Shown: positions 1 to 19,077 of the stretch, one piece after another | How positions within the stretch are numbered: the first letter of the stretch is position 1 | Layout of the letters: each line of letters begins with the position of its first letter | From: Anaeromyces robustus | Lineage: Eukaryota; Neocallimastigomycota; Neocallimastigomycetes; Neocallimastigales; Neocallimastigaceae | Length of the DNA stretch: 64,000 bases | Direction of reading: 5' to 3' | Assembly (NCBI GenBank): GCA_002104895.1 | Contig: MCFG01000320.1 | Location: 18,792 to 82,791, forward strand | The notes under the pieces: model-generated | What the model was told of the DNA's origin: nothing | The model's input: the letters and a program-made list of their open reading frames with translations, nothing else | The model's database searches: none | Made by a program: the position numbers and the translations under genes

Positions 1-1737
1 ATTAAATATTAATTATATATATTATTTTTTATATATTTATTAATGTAATATTCATTTTCATTTTCATTTAAGAAATAATATTCAAGATTTAATACATAAA
101 TATTATTAAAAAGTTATATACATCAAGTATATATTTAAACAATTAATGTAAGGTTTTACAAACGTTATTGAAGTAATTTATTAAAGTTGTGACAAATATT
201 GGTTTTTTTTTTGTAAATACTGAACAAAAAGTAAGAAAGCAAATAAATAAGAATTGAAAAATGATTAAAGAAAAAAAATTTTCAGCTAAATAAAGGAAAT
301 AAAATAATGGACACAATTTTTATTATGATAAATTTATGAGATACACAATTTGTAATTTTAATTTTTTATGAGATACACAATTTTTTATTATAATAATTTT
401 TTATGAGATAATGACCTTATTATTATTAGAGCATTTAAAGATAAATATAATTCAGAATTGTTGATTCTTATTTTTTTAAATGATATTATTGTTAAATGAA
501 TATATTAAATAATATATCAAAAATTATTTTTTTATTAAAGAAAAGAAATAACATATCAAAAAGTATATTTAATTATGCATTAAAATAAAAATATATTTAT
601 AATATATAACGGTTTTTACTAAGACAATAAACAAGTTTTTTTTTAATATATTAACAACATAAATATAACTATGTTCATTATTTGTTGAATAAATAATTTT
701 ATATTTTTCAATTTATTAAATATTATATATAATAAAATATATAAAACTTTACAATTATGATATTAATATATATAAAAATTCTATTTTATACTTTTTTATT
801 ATAATATATTATTTTACTAATTTTATTTATTATATATATATATATTTCTACTATATTTTATATAGATTAATGCAAAATTTATGATGTACAACTAATATTT
901 CAATAATTTTTTCAATATTATCAGTATACATTTTTTTATTTATATTTGAGAAAAAACGTAATGCAATAATTTATCTTTAAAAAATATATCAAAAAAAAAT
1001 TATAAGAAGTAAAATTAAAATTATTATACAAACAAAGGAATAAACAAATTAAAAAGAAATCCAATTGAAAATAAGAAAATATAATACAATCTTTAACAAT
1101 ATTGAATATAAATTAAAAAATTTTCTTTTAAATTATGAATATAATAAATAACGAAATTTATACTGTTTTTTTATTATTACAATAATTAATAATAATAGAG
1201 TTAATGATAATAATATATATAAATTAATTTTTAAATTATTATTTATTTTTAAAAATATATATTATTTTTAAGAGATAAAATTTTAGTTATTATAGTAATT
1301 TTATATTTAATATAATTACTATATAGCATATTTATATTATTTTGTAAATATATTATTAAATAATAATATTCTTAACATACTTAATAATAATATTTTATCT
1401 AATTATAAAAACAATTTTTTTATAATATGATATATTAGTTTTTTTTTTACATCTATTTCCACTTCTTTCTTTTTTTTTTTTTTTATTTTTTTTATTTTTT
1501 TTTTAATTTTTCATTTATCTTATTTTTTATACTTTTATCCTTTTTGTAAATTTTTTATTTAATTATTAATGTATTTTTATACCAATAATAAGATAAGATA
1601 CAAAACAAATAGAATATCCAACAAAGAAACGAAATATTATAATTAATATATATAGCAACTATCATCATATCAATAATATATAATATAAAATTTCATTAAA
1701 TTTATAATTTTTTTACTCTCTACATTCATCATTTCAT
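1..1737. other. AT-rich intergenic region, no gene seen
   Basis: No open frame with recognisable coding character on either strand. The stretch is almost pure A/T with poly-T tracts near 1440-1510. The only structure noticed is a short phrase, TTTATGAGATACACAATTT, found at about 333-351 and 365-383 and partly at 400-412. The last few hundred bases should hold the promoter and 5' leader of the Cdh1-like gene, but no specific element can be identified. Confidence 0.6.
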
Positions 1738-4700
1738 ATGAATAATATTTATTTGAGTATAATAAAAGATATAAATAATGAAAGTGATAAATCAAAATCG
1801 GCATATTCACAATATAAAAGAGACTATGATTTAGAGGAAGAAAAAGATGATGATAATGTATTTTCATATAAACATCATCATCGTAATTCATCAAATTCTT
1901 CAATTATTAGTAATAGTAATAGAATAAATGCTTTAAAATTTGCAGCATCAACGAATGAATGTTCATTACCATCATCTCCCTCATATTCTTCCTCTTCATC
2001 AAGTAGTTCACCTAATCCATTCAAATCACAGACCAAATTAAATAAAAATCATAATAATAACTTATTTTCAAATGAAATAAATAATGATGATGATTTATCC
2101 CAATCACCGTTAAGAAAGATAAGGTCTAGTTTATTTGAAAATGAGAATCCTCATTTTAATAACAATAATAATCAATTATTTAAAGCAAAATCAATGATAT
2201 CTTTACCATCTACATCAATCGTTAACATTACTTCAGATTTTACATTGAATAATCAATCAAAGACAAACCGATTTCAAAAGAAAAATTTATTTAATGTTGA
2301 TAATGAAGAATTAATAAAGAGAAATATAAATCAAAATTTATCATTTAATGAATATAATAGCAAAGAATTATCTAATAGACAACTAGTTCCACCAACACCT
2401 ATTATTGATGCTGATAATCCATTTATAGAATCTTCAACGAAAATTAAAAGAAAATTTGAAAAAAATAATTTATTTAATATATTATCCAAGAAAGATTCCT
2501 TTTTATCACAAGATACCCTACTTAATTTTGATGAATCTGATGATTCTGATTCCTCATGTCCCCCGTCACCATTAATATCAAATACACCTTTAAAAACAAC
2601 AAAATCATCGAAAAATTTAAAGAATAGTGATTCAACTATTTCACTGTCAAATATTGATGATGATGATGCTCCTTATAAACATACGAGAAATTATACTAAA
2701 CGTATGGAACAATTAAGCAAAAGTATATTACAAACGAAAAAAAATAATAATAATAAGATTAATTTTAATAATAATAATCCAACTAAAACAACAACAATAA
2801 ATTTAAATGAATCCGTTGATAAATCATATACCAGTAACAATACTAATACTAATACTAATACTAATACTAATCAAAATTTTGTATATAATACCAGAAGTAG
2901 AAGTCGGCAAAATTTATTGTTAAACTTTAATGATCAAAATGATAAAAATAATAATAAAAATTATTCAAAAGACGGACCTATAGTAGATACCACAAATAAA
3001 AGATCATCAAAATCAAAAATAAATAGTTTAGGGTTGAAAACTCGTTCAGTGTCATCTCCAATAATGAAAGAAAATAATGATATGACTGAAAATAATAATA
3101 ATATTAAATATACTCAAATTAAAAGAACAAAAAGTTTATCAGCTACTAATTCTTCTAATACTAAAGTTGTAACTGAAAAGAAGATAATATCTTTAGAAGA
3201 TCGAAGTCAAAATTTATTTGATAAATCGTATATAATAAAGAATAATTTAAATTTAAATAATAATATAAATTCTAATTCTAATTCAAAATCAAAAACTAAC
3301 AAATCAAATTCTAAATCCAATAATAATTCCAATAACGATATAGATACCAGTACTAATACTAACATTAATACTACCAATAATAATAATACCAATAATAATA
3401 ATAATAATAATACCAATAATAATATTAAACCTAATACCAATACTAATTCTAATACCAATTTTGATACTAATTCTATAATATTATCACAATATAAATCAGA
3501 AAAGTTAAATACATCATTTTCATCATCTAATTTAAACAATGATCCATTTCATACCACTTCATTAACATATCAAAATTCATTAAATTTATCATCTACACCT
3601 CCTTTGAATTCTATAAATAATTTAAATTCACAATCACCACAGATGAAAACACCAACTAAATCAAATTCACTATTATTATCTCAAGATGATACCACAAAAA
3701 TGGATAATCCATTGATATCTTCCACTTCAAATTTTGTAAATATGATATTATTACCTAAAAAAACACCTCAAAAAACACCATCTTCAAAAAGAAGAAATTC
3801 AATGTGTGGTGATCGATTTATACCTAATTATTCATCAGGTGATAAGGAAACTCAATATAACCTTGCAGGACCTTTAACACCGTCAAAAGGAAAAAGAAGA
3901 TTACCTCCAGGTGAATGTGATGCTGTTAAGGAAGAACAAAATAAAATATATGATAGTGTAGTAAAATTAGAGATATTGGGACAAGATCTTTATGATAATC
4001 CATTAGAAAAAATAACGAAACAAAGAACTTCTGTATATTCATTTAAAACACCAAAAAAGAGAACTTATCAAATGATGGATTCAGATTCACCCTCACAACA
4101 TAAATATTCATTAACTCCTGTAAGTCAAGCAAGTCAAAATCTTTTATTAACTCCAAGAAAAGCTACTCGTCATATATCTAAAACACCATACAAAGTTTTG
4201 GATGCTCCTGAATTACAAGTAATTATTTTATTATTTTTTTTTATTTATTATAAAAATATTAAAAAAAAAAAAAAAAAAGATAAATCTTACACAAACATAT
4301 ATAAAATTTATAGTATTGATTTATTAAATAACCTTTTTGTATTTTTTTTTTTAATTTTCTTTTATATCATTTTGTAATATGATTTATTAAATAACCTTTT
4401 TGTATTTTTTTTTTTAATTTTCTTTTATATCATTTTGTAATATTTTTTATAATATATAAAAGGATGATTTCTATTTAAATTTAGTAGATTGGTCATCAAC
4501 AAATCAATTAAGTGTTGGTTTAGGTTCATGTGTATATTTATGGAGTGCTTGTAATAGTAGAGTGACAAGACTGTGTGATTTAGGTCCTTTTGATTCAGTA
4601 ACATCTGTTAATTGGATGCAAAAAGTATGTATTAAAATATAATAAAAAATATATATATATATATATATATAAAGAAAAAATGAAAATAAAAATTTAAAAT

Positions 4701-5936
4701 AAAATTTATCATTTATCAATAATAATAAACAATGTTATATTAAATAATCTAATGCTTTGATTTTTTTTATTCGTATATTGCTATTTATAAAATAAAAGGG
4801 TACACATCTTGCAGTAGGAACAAATAGAGGTTTAGTACAGTTATGGGATATACAACGTGGAAGAAAAATTAGACAATTTTCTGGTCATCAAGCAAGAGTT
4901 GGTAAGTTTAATATATATATTAAAATTTAATAATTTAATGAATTAATAAATTAATAATTTAATAAATTAATAAATTAATAATTTAATAATTTAATAATTA
5001 TTAATTTTAATACTTTATTTATTTATTATAATAAAATAATATATATTAATCATTAAAAGGTTCATTGGCATGGAATGGTGATATTTTAACTTCTGGTAGT
5101 AGAGATAGACAAATACTAAATAGGGATATACGTGTATCAAATGATTATATCAAAAAATATTTAGGTCATAAACAAGAGGTAAATTGTTATTATTTTTATA
5201 TTTTCATTTTAATGTTTTACATTAAATTGTTATTAATTATTAAAAATGATATATATATATATATATATATAATATTTAATTATTATAATAAGGTTTGCGG
5301 TTTGAAATGGAATTATGAAGAAAACCAATTAGCTTCAGGTGGAAATGACAATAAATTAATTATATGGGATAAAGCATCAACTACTCCATTGTATCGCCTA
5401 GAAGATCATGTTGCTGCGGTAAAAGCAGTTTCATGGTCACCTCATCAGGTAATATAAATTTATCATAAAAGAAATATATGTTTTTTATATTGAATTTTTT
5501 TATTCATTAATATTATATTATTATAATAATAATTATTATTTTCACAATTATATAGCATGGATTACTTGCTTCAGGTGGAGGTACTGCTGATAGAAAAATA
5601 CTTTTTTGGAATACATTGAATGGCCAATGTGTTCAAGGTATAGATACAGGATCTCAAGTTTGTAATCTTTCATGGTCAAAAACGACTAATGAATTAGTAT
5701 CGACTCATGGTTATTCTCAAAATCAAATTATTATTTGGAAATATCCATCAATGCATCAAATAGCTACATTAATTGGTCATACTTATCGTGTATTATATTT
5801 AGCAATGAGTCCAGATGGTCAAAATATTGTTACTGGAGCTGGAGATGAAACTCTAAGGTTTTGGAATGTATTTAATAAAAGCAAATCCAAAGAGACTCAA
5901 AATGGAGCTTTAAGTTTATTCGGTCATATACGTTAA
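1738..5936 (+). CDS. CDH1: Cdh1/Fizzy-related APC/C activator, WD40 protein
   Basis: Predicted 1133-residue substrate-recruiting co-activator of the anaphase-promoting complex, the ubiquitin ligase that keeps mitotic cyclins low in late mitosis and G1. Six exons: 1738-4218, 4463-4624, 4799-4901, 5060-5178, 5293-5448, 5556-5936. All have GT-AG borders and join in frame. Residues 1-690 are disordered and rich in Asn, Ser and Thr. A C-box-like DRFIP follows at 692-696 (canonical DRYIP), then a stretch at about 725-745 that resembles the Cdh1-specific region (YDSVVKLEILG). The phrase KVLDAPELQ-DDFYLNLVDW opens the propeller, and seven-bladed WD40 signatures run to the end (SGSRDR, ASGGNDN, STHGYSQNQ, TGAGDETLRFWNVF). 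The protein ends in LFGHIR, so the Ile-Arg tail that docks on APC/C is kept. It is closer to Cdh1 than to Cdc20. Oddities are the very long N-terminus (human FZR1 is about 500 residues in all) and a 63-bp duplication in intron 1. Confidence 0.95.
4318..4443. repeat. Exact 63-bp tandem duplication in intron 1
   Basis: Two identical head-to-tail copies, 4318-4380 and 4381-4443, lie inside the first intron of the Cdh1-like gene. Both carry the same 11-T run, which suggests a recent event. The first copy supplies the in-frame stop (4375-4377) that would end translation if the intron were retained. Confidence 0.95.
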
Positions 5937-6304
5937 AAAAAAAAACAAAACAGACAAAATACAGAAAAACAGAAAGAAAACAGAAAAAAAAAAAAAAGCT
6001 TAACATTATATTTATAATTAATTAATATAGAATTACATAATTTTAACATGATATTATATATTTATTTTAAAAAAATATTTTCTAAAATAATTATTTCTTT
6101 TTTTTTTTTTATAGTTTTAATATTTTTTAAATTATTAAATAAAAATACCATTTTTTTTTTAAACAAGTTTTATAATTCTTTTATTCTAAATAAAAATACC
6201 ATTTAAATTTTTTTAATAAATAAAATAAATGAGAATCTAATAATAAATAAAATTAAAAGTAATACTAAATAATAATATCAACAAACAAACAAAACAAAAC
6301 AAAA

Positions 6305-6337
<33 letters not shown>

Positions 6338-7124
6338 AAAAAAAAAAAAAAGGAAAAAAAAATATTAAAATTGTATATTTATTTTCTTTAATATTTTTTT
6401 TTCTGTTAATATTATTATTATTATTTTTACTTTTAATTTTTTTCATTTTATTTCATAATATATTTTTCTTTCTTTTTTTTATATTATTATATATTAATAA
6501 TATATAATCATATATATATATTTTATATTTTTAATAGTAATATAATAATATAATATATACTAATTTTAATTCTAATAATGATAATATAAATTTTATTTAT
6601 TATTAGCTTATTATTATTTTTTTTTATAATTTAATATAAAATTTAAAATTCCATATTAATTTTATTTTTCTGACAAAAAAAAAATTTTGGTTTTTAATAT
6701 ATTCTACTTTCTTTAGAAAAAAAAAATACAACAAAATTATAATAAAAATGATAAAAAAAATTAAAAATAAAATAAAATAAAATAAGTAATATATATATTT
6801 AATTTATATTTATTTATTTTTTGTTATATATTTTTATTAATAGTATAATTTTTTTTATTATATTTAATTATATATTTTTACTTTTTTTTTTCTTATTTTA
6901 TTTTATTATTATTATTATTATTATTTTATATTATTATTTTTTTTTATTATTATATGGTATATCATTTATTATATATTATAAATATATATTGTGTTAATTT
7001 GCTAAAGAAACTATTAATAATAATAAGTAATATATAATGTGTTTTATAGTAATTATTATTTTATTATAATACATTAATAATAAGGGGGTATCCTTTTTTT
7101 TTTTTTTATTATTTTATTATTCTT
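5937..7124. other. Intergenic region between convergent genes
   Basis: Lies between the 3' ends of the Cdh1-like gene (+) and the kinase gene (-). It holds long poly-A and poly-T tracts (for example about 6306-6352) and low-complexity A/T only. Both 3' untranslated regions must end here. No gene or defined terminator is recognisable. Confidence 0.6.
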
Positions 7125-7600
7125 TTATGAGTAAAATTCAATGCTTCTTGTTGTATTAGTTTTAATTAATTTTGAGTGTAATCTTTCAATATAATTATCA
7201 TAAGTAGTTAACTCAAATTCAGCTTCTGACGCTGTCATGAAAGGATGCTTTAAAATCTCTGATGGTTTAATACGATCTAATGGATCAGTTTGTGTCATTT
7301 TATATAATAAATCTGCAGCTTTATAAATAATTACAGGAACTCCTGTAATATTTATAACTGATCTACGAAAATTGTTACTTTGATAAATATAATTTTCTAA
7401 TAAACTATCATGCATATTACTAATAATATCTGATCTTATATATCGACCTCCTAAATTTTCTAATCCACATTTAGGTATATATGGTTCAAGTAATATACCA
7501 AAAACTATACCTGAACTATATACATCAGGAGTACAAGTATTACATGTTCCATCATAAAGTTCAGGTGCAATGAAACCTTTTTTTTTTTTGTTTTATTTTT

Positions 7601-7647
<47 letters not shown>

Positions 7648-8647
7648 TTGTATTATTTATTTTCAATATTTTAAATTATCATGTTTTTAATTAATATTAT
7701 AGTATTAAAATATAATAAATATATTGTATAAATATTAATTATGTAATTATTATATATTTTATTTATTATAATTGTTTTAAAGAATTATTTATATATTACT
7801 ATTTAATTACCTGGTGTACCACAACCAATAGGATGTGGTTTTAATCCACAATCTAATGATAAACCAAAATCAATAAGTATAAGATTATCATTTTCATCAC
7901 ACATAAGATTTGATAATGTAATATCTAAATGAGCAATATTTAAATCATTTAAACATTTTAAAGTCTTTTTTTTTTTTAAAATTTTTTAAGATTATAAATA
8001 AATTGGATAAGAATATATAATTAGTTTTTTGTTCCATATTAATATAAATATCAATAATTGTTAATATTATGATAATAATATAAAATTAATATATACACTT
8101 ATTAACTGTTTCATTAATTTTTGAACAGTAACTAAATTCATATGATAGGTATTTATTTTTTTCAAATATGGAAATATTAGAATATGGTCACCAGTTTCTT
8201 CATCAATATAATAATCTAATAATTTTATAGTATTTGGTACATTATTTTTTTCTAATTTTTTCATTAATGCCAATTCTTTTTTAGCCCATTCTATATCCTT
8301 AATTTGTTTAAATACAACATCTCTTTTATGTATTTCATCATATGCAAAAAAGATTAGAGAACAATATGTCTTTTTTTTGATTTATTTTATTTTAATTTTA
8401 TTTTTTTTTTTAAGTATATTAAATAATATAAAATATATTACTATATTTTAATACTTTTGTATATTTTATTTTTATATATGTTTATATAATTTGAATTTTT
8501 ATATACCTCCATTGGTTCTTTATCATGTTTTATAACATATGATCTTTTTTCACCGTTTTCATTTACATTGATATCCTCTAATGAACATAATTTATCAATT
8601 GATTTAGATATAGAAATTGATGAAAAGTTTTGATGAAGAATCAACAT
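7125..8647 (-). CDS. Divergent Cdc7-like protein kinase
   Basis: Predicted 339-residue protein kinase. Exons on the minus strand: 8647-8507, 8369-8097, 7964-7811, 7576-7125, in frame throughout. The beta-3 lysine is K68 in VVFKQIK. The catalytic loop reads HLDITLSN (150-157), the Mg-binding motif is DFG at 170-172, and the P+1 segment GTPGFIAPE (187-195) resembles the GTPGFRAPE of Cdc7 kinases. The phrase IPKCGLENLGGRYI and a C-lobe ending in DPLDRIKPSEILKHPF complete the domain. Cdc7 acts with Dbf4 to fire replication origins by phosphorylating MCM proteins, and MCM4 is the next gene. Departures are clear: no glycine-rich loop is visible before K68, the HRD arginine is Leu, and the catalytic-loop lysine is Thr154. 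It may be a weak kinase, a pseudokinase or a lineage-specific paralogue rather than the cell's DDK. The start is the first ATG of the open exon, and an upstream exon supplying the Gly loop is possible. Confidence 0.75.
7604..7648. repeat. (TTA)n microsatellite in kinase intron
   Basis: About fifteen TTA/ATT trinucleotides in the intron between the catalytic-loop exon and the last exon of the kinase gene. Confidence 0.85.
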
Positions 8648-11600
8648 ATTTGGAAATTTATAAATAACAATATATATCTTCTAATATATATTATTTCTTT
8701 TTTATCTTTCTTTTTTATTTTTTAATTTCCTAAATTATATATATAATATATTATATAATGAATTTAATAAAGGAAATATAATGCATTAATTAAATGTATT
8801 ATGATGTTATATTAATTTTTTTTATTTTTTATAATAAATATGTAGTTTTTGGTATTTAAAAATATTATAAATTTAAAGAATTCAAGAAAAAAAAAAGATA
8901 ATAAAAATAATTACTAATTAATAATGTATCATTATATCATTTCATATTTAATTTTTATCATTAATAAATAACTATTTTCCAATGCATGTTAAAGGTATCA
9001 TTAAAGGTGAAATTATAAATATATTATTTTATATTCTATATTATATTTATCATAGTGATAGTATCCAAAAATAAAAGTAACAGTAATAAGAACAAAATAT
9101 TTGGTAAATATATAAATATTTTTTTACTTTATATAAAATTAACCTTTAGTAATAAAATAATTATAAGCATTTATTGTTTTTGATGAATTTCGTTTTTTAT
9201 TTATTTTTATTTTCAGTCTTTTTTTTTTTTTTTATTTTTTATTTTTTTTTAATTTTTTGTTGTTAAGATTTATATATATTGATTTTTAATTTTCTTGTTT
9301 ATTTATCATAAAAATTTTTTTTTGTGGAATTATTATATAATATATATAGAGAAATGATATTAATTTATTTTATTATTTAACAAATTTTTGTAAAATATAT
9401 ATAATTAATTTATTTATGAATTATTTTAACCATTAATATTATAACATATATTTTAGGAAAAATCTTATCTTTAAAGATAATTAATGGAAATATTATAACA
9501 TATATTTTTAATTTGATGTCACTAAAATTAGAATTTTTTAATTAGAAGATTTACTATTAATAAATATAATAATTAATTAAAAAAATAAATAATAAAGTAA
9601 AATGACAAAAAATGTATATTATATATATATCAAAATTAAAAATTAAGTAAATTAAATAAATCACAACTTTATTTTTACAACTATATAAACTTATCTAAAT
9701 GACATAAATGACATAATAAAGAATGAATAAGTAATTAATTAATAAATAATATTAAAAAAAAATAAAATGTTAAAAAAAAAAAATCAGAATAAGTAATTAA
9801 TTAATAAATAATATTAAAAAAAAATAAAATGTTAAAAAAAAAAAATCAGAATAGAACTTTATTAATAATCGTTATACTTATCAGTATATTGATATATATT
9901 AATTTTTATTTTAACTTTTTCTAATGAATATTGCATTATTATCATCATCCTATAATAAAAATGATAAAATAAATATACTAAAAAAAAAGAAAAAAGATAT
10001 AGAATGATTAATATAATTAATTGATAATATTCTTGTTCTATATCTTTCTTTAAGTTTTTTAATCAATAATAAATTTAAAAATATTATATACAATGTAACA
10101 TTTATAATAAATAAATGATAACTAATCTTTTAATAATTATTAACAATTATTAAGGAAATTTTTCTTTTTATATATATATATTTTTTTTGAATATTCTTTT
10201 TATTTAGAAACTTTAAAAATAGATTTATTTAAATTAAAAAAATAATTGAATAGAATAAAATTTGATCTTTTCTGTATAATAAAATTACTTATTTCAAATA
10301 TAGAAAAAATATTGTTACTTCTTATAAATATATATTAAGAAGTATATTAATAATAATTTATTTAAAAAGAAAAAAAAAAAAAAAAAGAAAAAGAAAAAAA
10401 AAATTAGTAATATTTATATTAATTGCTTTTTTTTTTTAATTTATAAATTAGCATTTAACTGAATATCAAAAATTGACTAAATTCATGAAAAAAATTGAAA
10501 AAGAGGAAAATACTAAAACAGTTCCTTTTTTTTTTTTAGTTATGTTTCATTTTCATTTTCTTTTTATTAATTAAAACTTTTTTATTATAGTTTGTCTCAC
10601 ATAACACAAAAATTTAAATTTTTTTTAACTATTCAAATAACAATTAGATTGTATAATTTTTAATAATTTTTTATTAAATAAAAAAAAAAATAATAATAAA
10701 AAAACGGTATAGAATTAAAGAAAAATATATTATAATTCTATATTATATTAAAAGAATTGATATAATATTTAATAAATTAAATCTTTAATTATTAAGAGAA
10801 TTTGATATAAATTATTACAATATGAATAATTAAAATATCTTTCAATTTTTTTAATTACTAATTATGTTATATAATTTATTTTAATTTTATTATTTATATT
10901 TTTGAAAATTAAAAAAATTTAAGGCTATTTTATTATATTTTATTATTAAACAAGAATATAAAGAAAAAGATTATAAAATATTTTTACTTTTTATTATTTA
11001 AAATTTATATAATAATATTTATATAAATTTTATTAATAATGGAATCTTTTTTAAAACTATTTAAACATATATATAATATTATAATTAATTTTTATTAAAT
11101 ATATAATATAATTATTAATATTTTTTATATTATTAATAAAACCTGTTTAAATATTATTATATGAATTTTATTATTATTAAATATTATTTAATTTATAAAA
11201 TTTACAGAACATATAAAAAGATACATAAAAAATGGTATTTTTATGTATTTTTATAAGTGATATTCATATTTTTTTTATTGTAATGTGTAATGAATTGTAT
11301 ATTTTTTTTTAGTTTTTTTACTTATTTTGTTTATAATATAATGTTAAAAGTAATATTAACACTTTTCATTTTTTAAAAAATAGTTAAAATAAAGCTAAAA
11401 TAATATAAACATATTATTTTATTATATTTAATATATTATTAGTTTTTTTTTTTTTTTTTATAGAAGTAAAAAAATTAAACAATATTTCTTGTAAATTACA
11501 TATATATTAATTTAGAAGAATTATTAGTTCTTTTTGTATATATATCGAAGTTTTAAATGTTAAAAATTTCGAGATATTTTATATATTTATTATGATAGTT

Positions 11601-11943
11601 AATAATAATAAATATATTATTAATACTAATAATATTATTGTAGTAATTTATTTTTTTAGGTGAGTCTAAATTAAAAAAAATAATGAATAATTAATAAATA
11701 AGATTAAATGTAAGTTTATACTATAAAAAGAAAAATATGATTGGATATAATTAGTTCTTAAAGTTAATATATTTTAAAAAATTAATTATTTTAGAAAAAG
11801 GAAAAATTAGTATATTGTATAAAGAAAAGAAATAAATTAAATAGATAAATATTAAGGATAAAGGCAATCTTTTTTTTTTTTTTTTAAAACATTTAGGAAA
11901 GTACAAAAAGGAATTTAAATATTAAATATCATAATATATTAAA
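8648..11943. other. 3.3-kb AT-rich divergent intergenic region
   Basis: Separates the kinase gene (-) from MCM4 (+), so it should carry both promoters. No ORF of coding character, RNA gene or recognisable cell-cycle promoter box (for example ACGCGT) was seen. It contains the exact 62-bp duplication listed separately and many poly-A/T tracts. Confidence 0.55.
9725..9848. repeat. Exact 62-bp tandem duplication
   Basis: Two identical head-to-tail copies, 9725-9786 and 9787-9848. Each starts GAATAAGTAATTAATTAATA and ends in a 12-A run followed by TCA. Identity extends through both homopolymer lengths, so the duplication is young. Confidence 0.95.
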
Positions 11944-17569
<5,626 letters not shown>

Positions 17570-17645
17570 TTTTGTTAAAATTTTTGAAAGTTTTCTTATA
17601 TATACTTATATTTATTTTTCTATTTAATTTAAAAATACACATTTT

Positions 17646-17682
<37 letters not shown>

Positions 17683-18758
17683 TTTATCTTATTTGATCTA
17701 TTATTTAAATCTACTACATAAATAGTTTTCAAAAAAATAACATAAATAGTTTTCAAAAAAATAAAAAAAAATATTTTTATATGATCGATCTATTACTACT
17801 AATAATTAATAATAAAAATTTATTTAAATCATTTATTATATTAAAGTTATATTGCTTCATTGTTTTAATATTACTAAAATATTTTTTTTCTTGAAATAGC
17901 TATTTCTGTTTATAATAATAATATTAATAATAATTAAAATTATTTTTTGATATTGATTTTTATTAAATAGCTATTTCTATAATAATAATAATAATTAATA
18001 AAATAATAAAAGTAATAATAATAATAATAATATATCTAAATAATATTTTCTTATTATTATTATTATTATTATAGATATATAATAGTTACATTTAAAAATT
18101 TAATAATTACTTTGTATATATAAATACAAAACCATTAATGTAATAATTTTTGTATTAATACTTTCATTATTACAATACATTTTTAATAATTTTATTGGTT
18201 ATTACGTTAATTAATTATATAGTATTTTCATGTACAAAAAAGGAAAATCATTAAATTAAAAGCAGTATTTTTTAATAAGCCAAAATAATTCTAATTTAGT
18301 TTATAATATATTATAATACATTATAAAATATAATAAATATATGGTTTAATATATTTAATACTTTACAATAGTTTTACAAATAGTTTATTCTTTTATTTTT
18401 TTTTTTTTAAAAAATATATATATTTTAATTAAAATTTAAATTAGTATATTATAATATATTGTTAAAAAAGGTAAATTTATATTTTTTTATTTGTGAATCG
18501 TAGTTAAAACTTATGAAAGTATGACAATAAAAAATGTTTTTTTATATATTACAATGTATTACAATATATTATATATTGTTTAAGTAATTATTTCAAAATT
18601 TCTAAATTTGTAAATTTTAATATTTATCACGCTAAAGATAAACAACAACAACAACAAAAAAAAGTAAAAATAAATAAATTAATAAATAATAATAATAAAA
18701 TTATTCTAACAATATTAATGATTAAAATTTTAAACTCTTTATATAATATGAATAATAG

Positions 18759-19077
<319 letters not shown>

